From NCBI RefSeq assembly GCF_900019265.1, contig NZ_CYGX02000018.1, forward strand, positions 1 to 60,333: a DNA stretch of 60,333 nucleotides, written 5' to 3'. Each line of letters opens with the position of its first letter. Position 1 is the first letter of the stretch. The notes beneath the pieces were generated by a model that searched no databases, was not told where the DNA came from, and was given only the letters and a program-made list of their open reading frames with translations. Shown one piece after another: positions 45,994-54,892 of the stretch. Source of the DNA: Paraburkholderia ribeironis. Lineage in GTDB: Bacteria; Pseudomonadota; Gammaproteobacteria; Burkholderiales; Burkholderiaceae. Both the position numbers and the translations under genes were made by a program.

Positions 45994-46227
45994 ACCTCTC
46001 ACTGGACGCGGCGCGCTGACTCCGGCGCGTCGCGCCACATCGCAATTTTTCTCACATCAGCGTGAGAATTGCTCGTTTTGCGTGTACCCCTTCAGCGCTT
46101 ACGATCAGCACCATCAGACGCTTCGATCCCCGACTCTTGCGGTTTCATTCCAGCCTGAAACGTTGCGCGCGATCGTCCTGCTACGATGCGCGTGCGTCTC
46201 GACTCAACCGCGCGGGACGCCACTTCG

Positions 46228-47154
46228 ATGAAACCTCAAAACCTGCTGCAATTGCTGATTCTCGCCGCCCTGTGGGGTGCGTCGTTTCTGTTTATCCGCG
46301 TCGGCGTGACCGACTTTGGCGTGGCCCCGCTGATGGCGCTGCGTGTCGGCATCGGCGCGACGTTTCTCGCGCTCGTGCTGATCGCGCGGCGGCCGCTGCA
46401 ACAGTCGGCAGCGATTCTGCGCACGCACGCCTTGCCGCTGCTGGTGGTCGGCATTCTGAATTCGGCGGCGCCGTTCTGCCTGTTCGCCTATGCGGAATTG
46501 ACGCTGTCGGCGGGCGTCACCTCGGTGATCAACGCGACCACACCGCTGTGGGGGGCGCTGGTCGGCTTTCTGTGGCTGCGCGATCGTCTGAGCGCGCTGC
46601 GCACGCTCGGTCTCGTGATCGGCTTTCTCGGCGTGTTGATGCTGGTGTGGGACCAGATCGCCGCGCCGAACGGCGCGGCCGCGACCCCGCTGACCACCGC
46701 GCTCGCGGCTGCCGCAGCGCTCGGCGCGACCTTGCTGTACGGCGTCGCCGCCAATTACACCAAGCGCCATCTGACCGGTGTCGATGCGCTGACCGTTGCG
46801 ACCGGCACGATGACCGGGGCGACCATCGTGCTGTTGCCGCTCGCCGTGATCTACTGGCCGGCCGCGCCGATTTCGCTGCATGCATGGGGCGCGGTGATTG
46901 CGCTCGGCGTCGCGTGTACGGGCATCGCGTACATGCTGTTCTTCCATCTGATCGCGGTGGCCGGGCCGGCGCGCGCAATCACGGTGACGTTCGTGATTCC
47001 GATCTTCGGCATTCTGTGGGGTGCGCTGTTTCTCGACGAAGGGGTGTCGGCCGGCATGCTGGAAGGCTGCGGCGTGATTCTGGTCGGCACCGCGCTCGCC
47101 ACCGGCGTGATCAAGCGTTGGCCGTGGGTCGGCACGCGCCGGGCCGACACCTGA
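46228..47154 (+). CDS. DMT-superfamily EamA transporter, copy 2
   Basis: A 308-residue protein with ten hydrophobic segments in two EamA domains (ILAALWGASFLFIRVGVTDFG opens the first, LAAAAALGATLLYGVAANYTK the second). It belongs to the amino-acid/metabolite exporter type and is distinct from the copy at 35144. I chose the ATG at 46228 over the one at 46186, as the extra residues lack hydrophobicity and homology. Isolated; substrate unknown. Confidence 0.85.
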   Translation: MKPQNLLQLLILAALWGASFLFIRVGVTDFGVAPLMALRVGIGATFLALVLIARRPLQQSAAILRTHALPLLVVGILNSAAPFCLFAYAELTLSAGVTSVINATTPLWGALVGFLWLRDRLSALRTLGLVIGFLGVLMLVWDQIAAPNGAAATPLTTALAAAAALGATLLYGVAANYTKRHLTGVDALTVATGTMTGATIVLLPLAVIYWPAAPISLHAWGAVIALGVACTGIAYMLFFHLIAVAGPARAITVTFVIPIFGILWGALFLDEGVSAGMLEGCGVILVGTALATGVIKRWPWVGTRRADT

Positions 47155-47225
47155 AAGCCATTTCGCGCGACGCCGTCCGGCGCCGCCGCCGTCTGTCCTG
47201 CGCTGTTTCTTGCTGTTCCGGTGGT

Positions 47226-47281
47226 GGGCTTTGGGCTTTGGGCTTCGGGCTTCGGGCTTCGGGCTTCGGGCATTGGGCTTG
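47226..47281 (+). repeat. 7-bp tandem repeat array
   Basis: Eight units: gggcttt twice, gggcttc four times, then gggcatt and gggcttg. Confidence 0.92.
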
Positions 47282-47331
47282 GCCCCTGGGTTTTTGGACT
47301 TTGGCCCTGCCGCCCCTGCGCCGCTGCGCCC

Positions 47332-47367
47332 CTGCCACCCCTGTCACCCCTGTCACCCCTGTCACCC
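47332..47367 (+). repeat. 9-bp tandem repeat array
   Basis: Four units: ctgccaccc, then ctgtcaccc three times. Confidence 0.88.
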
Positions 47368-47655
47368 CTGCGCCGCTGCCGCCCCCGCGCCCCTGCAGCG
47401 GCGGCCGCGGCGGCCGCGCTGCCGCTCCAACTGGTGCGCCGCGACTCACCCCGCGTACGAAAAATTAGCCCGCGCGCCGGTCGCAATAGGGCCGAACCGT
47501 CAACCTACGAGCGATAGGCCACGAGGCCACCCAGGCTGCGCCCGCCGCGCAGACCATTTCATCGTGTCAGACATCGGTTCGTCGGCGGGTGCCGGGTCGG
47601 ATGGAAAACCGCAGATCGGCGACTCGCCACCAACTGGTGTCCCGGCGCGATCATA

Positions 47656-47688
47656 AAAAAACCGCCCGGTTCGCACCGGGCGGTTTTT
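47656..47688 (-). terminator. Bidirectional-type terminator of bamC
   Basis: AAACCGCCCGGT and ACCGGGCGGTTT form a 12-base stem around tcgc. On the minus strand it ends in seven Ts, and it lies 45 bases after the bamC stop; on the plus strand five Ts follow. Confidence 0.85.
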
Positions 47689-47732
47689 CAGACAGCCGCT
47701 TTGGCTGTCAAGGCCTGCAGCATTGCGCGCCT

Positions 47733-48968
47733 TCAGTGCAACTGGTCGACCATCAGACTCATGATCTGCTTCGCCTGCGGGCTTTCGTCGACGTTGCCCT
47801 TGTCGTCGACCACGGCCACACGCGTCTGGTCAGACGTCAACGCGCGCACGTTCACGCGATACTGCTTCGCGACCTTTTCCTTCCTGCCGTGGAAAACCTG
47901 GTTCCAGAAGCCCTGTTCGGCCGACGACATATCCGTCGGATCGACGTAGCGCACGAAGTACAGGCCGCGGCTCAGATCGCGGTCGTCGACAGTGAAGTTG
48001 CTGCGGTCGAGCGCGAGGCCCACGCGCAGCCACGCGCGGTCGTACGGTTCGCCGAGCGTGACTTCGGTCGACGAGAACGGCGCCGCGTTGTTCGCCGAAC
48101 CCGGCTCCGGCATCGGCGTTTGCGCCGACAACGCGACGTTCTGCGCCGCCGTGGCGGCCGCTGCCGACTTCGCACCCGCGCTCGCCGCATTCGGCGCCGT
48201 CTGCGCGCCAGCCGGCGACAGCGGCGCGGCGGTTTGCGTGCCGCCGTTCGTGCGCGAATCGGCCAGCGCCAGCGCCGCCATCAGGCGCTTCAGGTATTCC
48301 TGTTCGAGGGCCGGATCGTTCGGCTTGGGTTCCCACTTGCTCGATTCGTTGTTGGTGCCGGTGAGCGCCTCGCGCATGCCTTTCTGGCTGACGAACACGT
48401 AGGTGCCGCCGTTCGGCGCCGCCTCGAGACGCGTGCGGAACTTGTTGCGCTCCGAGGTCACGTAGCTGTTGCCCATTGCCTTGGACAGCGTGCTGCGGAT
48501 AAAGCCGTCGTTGATCTGCGCGTGCGATTCGTTCCAGTCCGTTTCCATCACGCGCTTGTCGCGCTGGTCGACCACCAGCAGGAAGCCCTGTTCCTGCCAG
48601 AAGCGGCGGATCTGCGCCCAGGCTTCGTCGGGCGTCTTGTTGTCGATCACCAGCCAGCTTTCGGTGCCGTCGCGCTGGATATGCATGCCGGTGACCTGCG
48701 GCACCACCGCCACCGCATTGCTGTTCGACGGCGCCTGCGCCTGGACCTGCTTGAGCGTGGACAGCGAGGTTTCGCCGCCTTGCGGGGGCAGCGAGCGCTG
48801 ATCGGCCGTTTCGTCGATCATGTTCGGCGGCACGGCAAGCGATACCTGCTTTGACCTGGAGTCGCTCTTGTAGTCGATTTTGGTCGGCGACGAGGTGCCG
48901 CAGCCGGCGACCAGCCCGCCTGCCATCAGCATTACTGCAAACCGCTTGGTAAGACGAAGATCAGTCAT
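47733..48968 (-). CDS. bamC: Outer-membrane assembly lipoprotein BamC
   Basis: A 411-residue NlpB/BamC protein. The lipobox VAGC ends a short signal peptide. The domain order is an unstructured N-terminus (SSPTKIDYKSDSRSKQVSLAVPP), a first helix-grip domain (ESWLVIDNKTPDEAWAQIRRFWQEQGF), an Ala/Thr-rich linker (about residues 245-300), and a second helix-grip domain. It is longer than the E. coli protein by about 60 residues because of the linker. It belongs to the BAM complex. In this group bamC usually follows dapA; here no dapA lies upstream. Confidence 0.92.
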   Translation of the reverse strand: MTDLRLTKRFAVMLMAGGLVAGCGTSSPTKIDYKSDSRSKQVSLAVPPNMIDETADQRSLPPQGGETSLSTLKQVQAQAPSNSNAVAVVPQVTGMHIQRDGTESWLVIDNKTPDEAWAQIRRFWQEQGFLLVVDQRDKRVMETDWNESHAQINDGFIRSTLSKAMGNSYVTSERNKFRTRLEAAPNGGTYVFVSQKGMREALTGTNNESSKWEPKPNDPALEQEYLKRLMAALALADSRTNGGTQTAAPLSPAGAQTAPNAASAGAKSAAAATAAQNVALSAQTPMPEPGSANNAAPFSSTEVTLGEPYDRAWLRVGLALDRSNFTVDDRDLSRGLYFVRYVDPTDMSSAEQGFWNQVFHGRKEKVAKQYRVNVRALTSDQTRVAVVDDKGNVDESPQAKQIMSLMVDQLH

Positions 48969-49454
48969 GTTCGGGGAATCCTTCCGCAACGCCACGGCAA
49001 GTTTTCCGTGGATCAACCCAACATTTTACCGGTCCCTGCGAGCCGTGTGCAAAAACTGGGGTTTGCCCGGGAATCGGGCGGCTCGCGGCGGGCCCAAAAC
49101 GCGCTGTGGCCGCATCGGCGACGAGCGTGGCAAGCGCGTGGACATGTTCTTTCCTCGGACGCCGGGCTGGCGACAAGCGCTCTCGCTTCGGTGCCTGAAT
49201 TCGCTACGTGAATTCACTGCCTGAACCCCGGCACATTTAACGCTTTCCAACACTTCCGAGTCGCTGCCCAGACATCCCCTACAGACTTGTCAGATCTTTG
49301 TTTTAAAAAGAATTTTTCTCGTTCACACAGCGCTTATTTTGAGATTACGTCGCGCCGCAAAAAATGCCACAACCCACGATCGGAAAAACCGGGTGCTACC
49401 TTGAAATCAAAGGTCTCAATAAAGTTTTAACGCCAGATCGGGAGGTAGGCCGCC
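48969..49454. other. AT-rich divergent promoter region
   Basis: Between bamC and the DUF2844 gene. It is low in GC for this genome around 49290-49430, with runs such as gttttaaaaagaatttttc, as expected for promoters. No gene is seen. Confidence 0.5.
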
Positions 49455-49925
49455 ATGTCAGCGTTGCGCTTTTCCTCACGCGTCGTCGCCTTGACGATCG
49501 CGCTTGCGGTGTCCGGTGTGAGCGCCGGCGCGCATGCTGAACTCGGCGGCGTGATGCCGGCTGAGGCCGATCCGGCTGCGGACACCGCCGCGCCGCGCAC
49601 GTTGCTCAATGGCGCGCTACGCGTGCGCACGCTGACCGATGCGGGTCATACGACGATCAACGAATACGCGACCAGCACCGGCCAGATCATCGCCTACGCG
49701 TGGGAAGGCCCGACTATGCCGGATCTGCTCACGCTGCTCGGCAAGTACGCCGACTCGTACCGCACGGGAGCCGTCACGACGGCCGCGCACCGCGGCCTGC
49801 ATGCGTCGCGGATCGCGCGGCCGGACGTGGTCGTCGAGTCCGGCGGCCCGATGCGCGGCTACATTGGACGCGCATGGCTGCCCGCCGCATTGCCGCCGGG
49901 TGTCACGGCCGACGACCTGCAGTAA
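49455..49925 (+). CDS. DUF2844 secreted protein
   Basis: A 156-residue protein with a signal peptide ending AHAE, then LRVRTLTDAGHTTINEYATS and YAWEGPTMPDLLTLLGKYADSY, features of DUF2844. GGGAGG lies before the ATG at 49455. It is followed by the DUF3443 gene, 42 bases downstream, and the two families travel together in Burkholderia. Because the neighbour looks like an aspartic peptidase, a role as chaperone, inhibitor or partner is possible; this is inference only. Confidence 0.88.
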   Translation: MSALRFSSRVVALTIALAVSGVSAGAHAELGGVMPAEADPAADTAAPRTLLNGALRVRTLTDAGHTTINEYATSTGQIIAYAWEGPTMPDLLTLLGKYADSYRTGAVTTAAHRGLHASRIARPDVVVESGGPMRGYIGRAWLPAALPPGVTADDLQ

Positions 49926-49967
49926 CGCAGGCGTCATCGCAACAACTCTCGACGTTCGCCCTCCACC

Positions 49968-51266
49968 ATGAAGCCTTGCTCTCGACTCCAGATCCTGTTG
50001 CTCGTCTGCGCAGCTCTCGCCGGTTGCGGCGGCGGTGGCGGCAGCACGCCAACCGGGGCCTCGCAGACGAGCGCCGTCAGCGCACCGGCAGCGGCTACAC
50101 CGCCCGCGACTGTCGCGAGTCCAGCGACTCCCAGCGCCGGCACGGCGACTGGTGCAACGACCAGCGCAACGACCGGCGTGCCGCAGTCGACCACGCCGAA
50201 CGTGCAGCCGGTCTCGGTGACCAGCGCGCCCGGGCTGACGCGCAACATGTTGACGACCAGCGTCACCATTTGCCAGCCTGGCACCAGCAACTGCGCGACC
50301 GTCGACGACATTCAGGTCGACACCGGCTCGAACGGCTTGCGGATTCTTTCGTCCGCGCTGCCGGCGAGTCTTGCGCTGGCGGCCGTGCCGTCAGGCGGCG
50401 GTGTCACTGGCGAATGCGCGGTGTTCGGCAGCGGTTACGCGTGGGGGACGGTGCGCCACGCGGACGTCCGCATGGCCGGCCAGTTGGCCGAGTCGATCCC
50501 GATCCAGCTGATCGCCGATGCGACGCTGCCCGACGTGCCCGCCGACTGCGCCGGCTCCGGCCCGGCGCTGATGACGAGCGCGGGCCTGCGCGCGAACGGC
50601 ATTCTCGGCGTCGGCCTGTTCACCGCCGATTGCGGCAACGGCTGTGCCAACGCCGCGCTGCCGCGCTGGTACTACCGCTGCGACGCCAGCGGCGCATGTG
50701 CGGCGAGCACGCAGGCGCTCGCGCAGCAGGTGATCAATCCGGTCAGCCGCTTCGCACTCGACAACAACGGCGTGGTGATCGATCTGCCGGCCATCGCGGA
50801 TGCCGGCGCGGCCAGCGTGTCGGGATCGATGATCTTCGGCATCGACACCCAGGCGAACAACACACTCGGCGGCGCGGGGGTCATCAGGGTCAATGCGACC
50901 AATGGCTACGTGGTCACGACCGCCGCCGGGCAGACCTATGCGCAAAGCTATTTCGACAGCGGCTCGAACGGACTCTTGTTCCGCAATAGCCAGTTTCCGC
51001 AGTGCGGCTTCTGGTATTGCCCAAGTTCGACGCAAACGACGACCGCCGCAATCGTCGGCGCCGATGGCCTGTCGCGCACCGTCGCGTTCGCGATCGGCAA
51101 TTCGAGCGCACTGTTCGCGTCGGCCAACAACGCGTTCAACAATCTCGCCGGGGTTGGCGCCCGCGGCTTCGGCTGGGGCTTGCCGTTCTTCTTCGGACGA
51201 CGCGTCTACACAGCGATCGCATCGCGCAATACGTCGGCTGGGGCGGGGCCTTACTACGCGTTCTGA
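49968..51266 (+). CDS. DUF3443 lipoprotein, resembling a two-lobed pepsin-like aspartic peptidase
   Basis: A 432-residue lipoprotein. The signal peptide ends in the lipobox LAGC (Cys20), followed by a Gly/Thr/Ala-rich tether to about residue 80. The Pfam family is DUF3443, without known function. I see the layout of pepsins: VDTGSNGLRI (D118-T-G-S), NGILGVGLF (residues 210-218), SMIFGIDTQ (288-295), FDSGSNGLLF (D330-S-G-S), and a closing GRRVYTAI segment, which in pepsins is the strand pattern LGDxFLRxYYTVFD. Both D[ST]G motifs are intact, one per lobe, 212 residues apart (183 in pepsin). Paired cysteines (Cys102/109, 150, 193, 222/226) may stabilise it. It would act at the outer membrane or periplasm. 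The DUF2844 gene precedes it, and an HMW1C-type glycosyltransferase follows. Confidence 0.78.
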   Translation: MKPCSRLQILLLVCAALAGCGGGGGSTPTGASQTSAVSAPAAATPPATVASPATPSAGTATGATTSATTGVPQSTTPNVQPVSVTSAPGLTRNMLTTSVTICQPGTSNCATVDDIQVDTGSNGLRILSSALPASLALAAVPSGGGVTGECAVFGSGYAWGTVRHADVRMAGQLAESIPIQLIADATLPDVPADCAGSGPALMTSAGLRANGILGVGLFTADCGNGCANAALPRWYYRCDASGACAASTQALAQQVINPVSRFALDNNGVVIDLPAIADAGAASVSGSMIFGIDTQANNTLGGAGVIRVNATNGYVVTTAAGQTYAQSYFDSGSNGLLFRNSQFPQCGFWYCPSSTQTTTAAIVGADGLSRTVAFAIGNSSALFASANNAFNNLAGVGARGFGWGLPFFFGRRVYTAIASRNTSAGAGPYYAF

Positions 51267-51288
51267 GCAAGCGGCTTGCGAACAGTTT

Positions 51289-51398
51289 GAGAGCGGTTTG
51301 CGAGCGGGTTGCGAGCGGTTTGAGAGCGGTTTGAGAGCGGTTTGAGAGCGGTTTGAGAGCGGGTTGTGCGTGGGTTGTGCGTGGGTTGTACGTGGTTT
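51289..51398 (+). repeat. 11-bp tandem repeat array
   Basis: Ten units of 11 bases with few changes: four or five gagagcggttt types, gcgagcgggtt, and three gtgcgtgggtt types at the right end. Confidence 0.92.
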
Positions 51399-51548
51399 GT
51401 GCGCGCCCCTTCTGGCGGAAAATTCGCAAACTCATCGCCCTGGCAAATTTGATATGAGGCGGCTGCAATAATCCAAGGTTCTGGCTAACTTCTTTTTCAA
51501 GATGCTCTTCAAGTTAGTTAGTCCTGCCAATCTTGCCAGAACCGCCCG

Positions 51549-53438
51549 ATGGAAGAACCCAGCTTTTCGCTCGATCACTTCGAGCAGCTCGTTCATACGC
51601 GCCAGCACGTCAAGGCGACAATCCAGCTGATCAACGCACTGGCGCTACTGCAACAGAAGCGCGGCAAGCTCGACGAGAGTTTTCGCGCGTCGGGCATGCT
51701 CGATCTGCCTGCGGCCGAGCAGCGCCGGCGCTTCTGCACGCGCCTCGCGAGCGCGATCTCCACCCTCTTCGCCGACCCGCATTTCACGCTGGCGCCCGCG
51801 TGCCTGCGCTTGTTGCTAACGCTGCATGAATGGATCGGCCTTGTGTTCTCGAGCACCGCGTTCGGCAACGCGGACCATGTCGCTCGCCATCTGAATCCAC
51901 GTGGTCCGGAGAACGCGGCGTTTCTCGCCGGCGACCGCTTCATCGAGAAACTCTGCGTGCTCTATTCGACCGAGTCCGAACTGGAGCTCGACTTCGCCGC
52001 GCTGTGGACGCACGACAAGGTGCTCGCGGCCAGCCTCGCCCTCGTCCTGCTGGCACCGACTTTCAACGGCTCGGCGAACGCGCACCTCAAACGCGAGGCG
52101 CTGATCGGATGGCTGCCCGGCAAGCTGCGGCAGATCGACGATCTCGACGACCTGCCGACAGCATTGCTGCACAACGCCTACATGTTCTGCAGTTACGCGG
52201 ACACACCGCGGCGCCACGAGATCAAGCGGGACATCAACGTGCTCGTGCGCCGCAAGCTCGATCAGTTGGGACTGACCGACCTGGCGGCGCCGCAGCCGGA
52301 CGCCAGGGGGGCGCCACGCGGGCGCGGTACGCGGCGGCGCGCCCGCAAGCCGCTGATGCTGGTCGTGCTGGAATGGTTCAGCGGCGCCCATTCGATTTAC
52401 CGCACGCACTCGCGCACGCTCGAAGCCGCACGCGAGCATTTCGAGGTGGTGGGCTTCGGCTTCGGCTACGCGGTCGACGACCTCGGGCGTGCGGTGTTCG
52501 ACCGCTTCATCGAACTGGAAGAGCCGGAGTACATCGGCGAGTGTCTGAAGACGATTCGCGACTTCGCCGCGGCCGAGCAGCCGGATGTGCTGTATATGCC
52601 GAGCGTCGGCATGTTCGTGCTGACGGTGTTCATGTCGAACCTGCGCGTCGCGCCGCTGCAGATCGCCGGTCTCGGCCACCCGGCCACCACGCATTCCGAC
52701 CGGATCGACTGCATCAGCGTCGAGGAAGATTATGTCGGCAACCCAGCCTGTTTCAGCGAACGGCTGATGATGCTGCCGCAGGATGGTCAGCCGTACCGGC
52801 CGTCGGTGGCGCTGCCGGACATCGTCGCGCTGGTGCCGCCACCGCGCGAGCGGCTGCGCGTCGTGATCACCGCCAGCGCCATGAAGCTCAATCCCGGTTT
52901 TCTCGACGCGTGCCGCGAGATCGTCACGCACGCGGCGACGCCGATCGAGTTTCACTTCATGAGCGGTGTGCCGGCCGGGCTGCCGCTCGAACGGATGCGC
53001 GAGGTGATCGTGCAGGCGCTGCCGGGCGCGCTCGTGCACGGCTTTCACGATTACGCGGGCTATCTGGCGCACGTCAACCAGGCGGACCTGTTTCTGAGCC
53101 CGTTTCCGTTCGGCAATACCAACGGTATCGTCGACGCGCTCACGCTCGGCTTGCCCGGCATCTGCAAGCGCGGCCCGGAAGTGTTCGAGCGGATCGACGG
53201 GGCGCTGTTCGAGCGCGTGCAAATGCCGTCGTGGACTATCGCAGACAGTGTCGAAGCTTACATTGCCGCGGCCGTGCGAATGATCGACGCTCACGCCGAA
53301 CGCACCGCGTTGCGGCAACGGCTGATCGATACACAGGCGGTGCAACGATGTTTCGAGGGGAGGCCTCAGGCGTTCGGCGAACGTGTGTTGAAGCTGCTGC
53401 GGCAGAAAAGAACGCGGCGTGTGCGGGAGGTGGTTTGA
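51549..53438 (+). CDS. HMW1C-type N-glycosyltransferase (GT41 family)
   Basis: A 629-residue cytoplasmic glycosyltransferase of the HMW1C/NGT group, which transfers a hexose from a UDP-sugar to Asn in N-X-S/T. The alpha-helical N-terminal domain covers about residues 1-250 and the GT-B domain the rest. Diagnostic segments are EWFSGAHSIYRTHSRT (H281), GHPATTHSDRID (376-387), FSERLMMLPQD, ITASAMKLNPGF (K446) and LSPFPFGNTNGIVDALTLGLPG. K446, the H497-H500 pair and N523/N525-D529 lie where UDP-binding residues have been reported in the Actinobacillus enzyme (numbers from memory). No HMW1-like adhesin or TpsB transporter is in the window. A short basic patch (RGAPRGRGTRRRARKP, 253-268) splits the two domains. 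Confidence 0.88.
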   Translation: MEEPSFSLDHFEQLVHTRQHVKATIQLINALALLQQKRGKLDESFRASGMLDLPAAEQRRRFCTRLASAISTLFADPHFTLAPACLRLLLTLHEWIGLVFSSTAFGNADHVARHLNPRGPENAAFLAGDRFIEKLCVLYSTESELELDFAALWTHDKVLAASLALVLLAPTFNGSANAHLKREALIGWLPGKLRQIDDLDDLPTALLHNAYMFCSYADTPRRHEIKRDINVLVRRKLDQLGLTDLAAPQPDARGAPRGRGTRRRARKPLMLVVLEWFSGAHSIYRTHSRTLEAAREHFEVVGFGFGYAVDDLGRAVFDRFIELEEPEYIGECLKTIRDFAAAEQPDVLYMPSVGMFVLTVFMSNLRVAPLQIAGLGHPATTHSDRIDCISVEEDYVGNPACFSERLMMLPQDGQPYRPSVALPDIVALVPPPRERLRVVITASAMKLNPGFLDACREIVTHAATPIEFHFMSGVPAGLPLERMREVIVQALPGALVHGFHDYAGYLAHVNQADLFLSPFPFGNTNGIVDALTLGLPGICKRGPEVFERIDGALFERVQMPSWTIADSVEAYIAAAVRMIDAHAERTALRQRLIDTQAVQRCFEGRPQAFGERVLKLLRQKRTRRVREVV

Positions 53439-53817
53439 GCGCAAGCTGTCCGGTGCCACAGAAAGTGAAAACTCGCCGTCTGATTTCGTTTGGCTCTTTC
53501 AACCGTTACGTCAGGGTCGCGATGTCCTCGTGACGGAGAAAGCGAAAAGGCGCGCAGTTCGCGCCATGAAAAGTGAAAAATCACGAACGAACTCGCGCTG
53601 GCGCCGGAACGCGCGGACCGCGTTCGGGCCAAAAGGCGCCATTCACACGCATGCGATGTATGCGGAACGAACGTCCGGTTCACGCAACAGAACCGACGGC
53701 GAATATGAGTCCGGGACGTCCGTGGATGCTTTGCTTTGTCGGGTGATTTCGACGATCGCTGCTACGCCTCTCGTATCGGAACGGCGACCCGGAATCGACA
53801 AGGTGCTTCGCGAATTC
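53439..53817. other. Composition boundary without a gene
   Basis: No coding frame or repeat is clear in these 379 bases. To the right the GC content falls by eye and broken genes appear, so the boundary of an acquired segment may lie here. Confidence 0.4.
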
Positions 53818-54732
53818 CTAGTTCACACGGTAGCCTGCAATCCAGCCATGCAGCTGTTCGACTTCAGGACGGAGTGGACGCTGGTCATTGCGCATCAGGA
53901 AGTAGCCTCGACCAGGACGCACGCTCAACGAGGATAGGCGAGCCAGTCTGCCACTGCGAATTTCCGCGTCAAGAAGATAGCGAGTGCCCAACGTCACGCC
54001 TCGTCCTCGCGAGGCCGCATCGACAAGCACGTTGTAGTTGTTGCCGTACTCGGTCGCCCTCACGCGGCTCGGGTCAATGCCCAGCGACTTGAACCAGATG
54101 GACCAGTTGATCCAGTTTGGCTGGATGCGTTCGTACTCGAGAAGCACCTGCGATAGCAATGCTTCGGGACCGTCGCCGAGCAGCGGGTGACTCTCGATAT
54201 AGGCAGGGCTCGCGACGGGGAATATCTCTTCCTCGAACAACAACTGCGCCGTCCAGTGGATTCGCTGACCGGGGTCATAGGCCACGACAAGGTCGACGCT
54301 GTCGTTAAACAGATCAGACGGCTGATCCGACGTGATTGTGCGAATGCTCGCCGCGAAGCTCGGATTACGGGCGCGGAAGTCCCTCATCACCTCACTCAGC
54401 CAGAAATGCGAGATCGCCGTGTTTGCGGCCACCGTCACCATACTCGCGTTCCGCTTGTCGCTGATCTCGTCCACGGCATCAGCGAGGTAATTGAACGCCG
54501 CGCTGACTTTGTTATGAAGCTGCGTTCCGCGCGGCGACAGTTGTACCCGTCGACCGACCCGTTCAAAGAGTGCAAATCCAAGCCCCTCCTCAAGCTGGCG
54601 GATCTGCTTGCTTACCGCCGCCTGTGAAACGTGAAGCTCTTCGGCAGCCCGCGTGAAATTTAACGTCCGGGCCGCGGCCTCGAAAAACATCAGGCTCGTC
54701 AGCGGCGGAAGGCGATGGCGCAGACTCTTCAT
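53818..54732 (-). CDS. LysR-family regulator (GcvA-like) of the betaine-type cluster
   Basis: A 304-residue LysR protein. The HTH reads LNFTRAAEELHVSQAAVSKQIRQLEEGLG and the ligand domain starts near VTVAANTAISHFWLSEVM. It resembles GcvA-like regulators of one-carbon or choline/betaine use. It diverges from the DddP-like gene across 160 bases, so it probably controls that cluster. The ligand is unknown, but a quaternary ammonium or sulfonium compound is suggested by the neighbours. Confidence 0.88.
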   Translation of the reverse strand: MKSLRHRLPPLTSLMFFEAAARTLNFTRAAEELHVSQAAVSKQIRQLEEGLGFALFERVGRRVQLSPRGTQLHNKVSAAFNYLADAVDEISDKRNASMVTVAANTAISHFWLSEVMRDFRARNPSFAASIRTITSDQPSDLFNDSVDLVVAYDPGQRIHWTAQLLFEEEIFPVASPAYIESHPLLGDGPEALLSQVLLEYERIQPNWINWSIWFKSLGIDPSRVRATEYGNNYNVLVDAASRGRGVTLGTRYLLDAEIRSGRLARLSSLSVRPGRGYFLMRNDQRPLRPEVEQLHGWIAGYRVN

Positions 54733-54892
54733 AACCAGGAGTTATCAACGGACATGAGATTTCATCTGTGTACAGGGAAATTGGCAACTCGTAAAGTCTT
54801 TTCAAAGGCGAGGTGCTCGACGATTCGGAGCGTCATCTCCTGCCACACAGTTCATAACTCCAGGTTGGTATTTTTCCCATTCGGACGTCCTT

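Larger units (their letters stand above)
47155..47655. other. Repeat-rich gap between the DMT gene and the bamC terminator
   Basis: Holds the 7-bp and 9-bp tandem arrays and no coding frame that looks real; the open frames here are products of the repeats. Confidence 0.5.

Noticed and set aside
43973..46045. Long 690-codon minus-strand frame over the lactate permease gene
   Set aside because: It is an antisense shadow of lldP with a Gln/Thr/Asn repeat that comes only from the 13-bp array; its composition (very rich in Arg, Asp and His) is typical of antisense frames in GC-rich DNA.
46062..47468. 468-codon plus-strand frame
   Set aside because: A shifted frame over the DMT transporter gene with no recognisable domain; it then runs through tandem repeats.
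51289..51398. Possible CRISPR array
   Set aside because: The 11-base units are directly abutting with no spacers, and no cas gene is present; it is a tandem repeat. The same holds for the 13-bp array at 45880.
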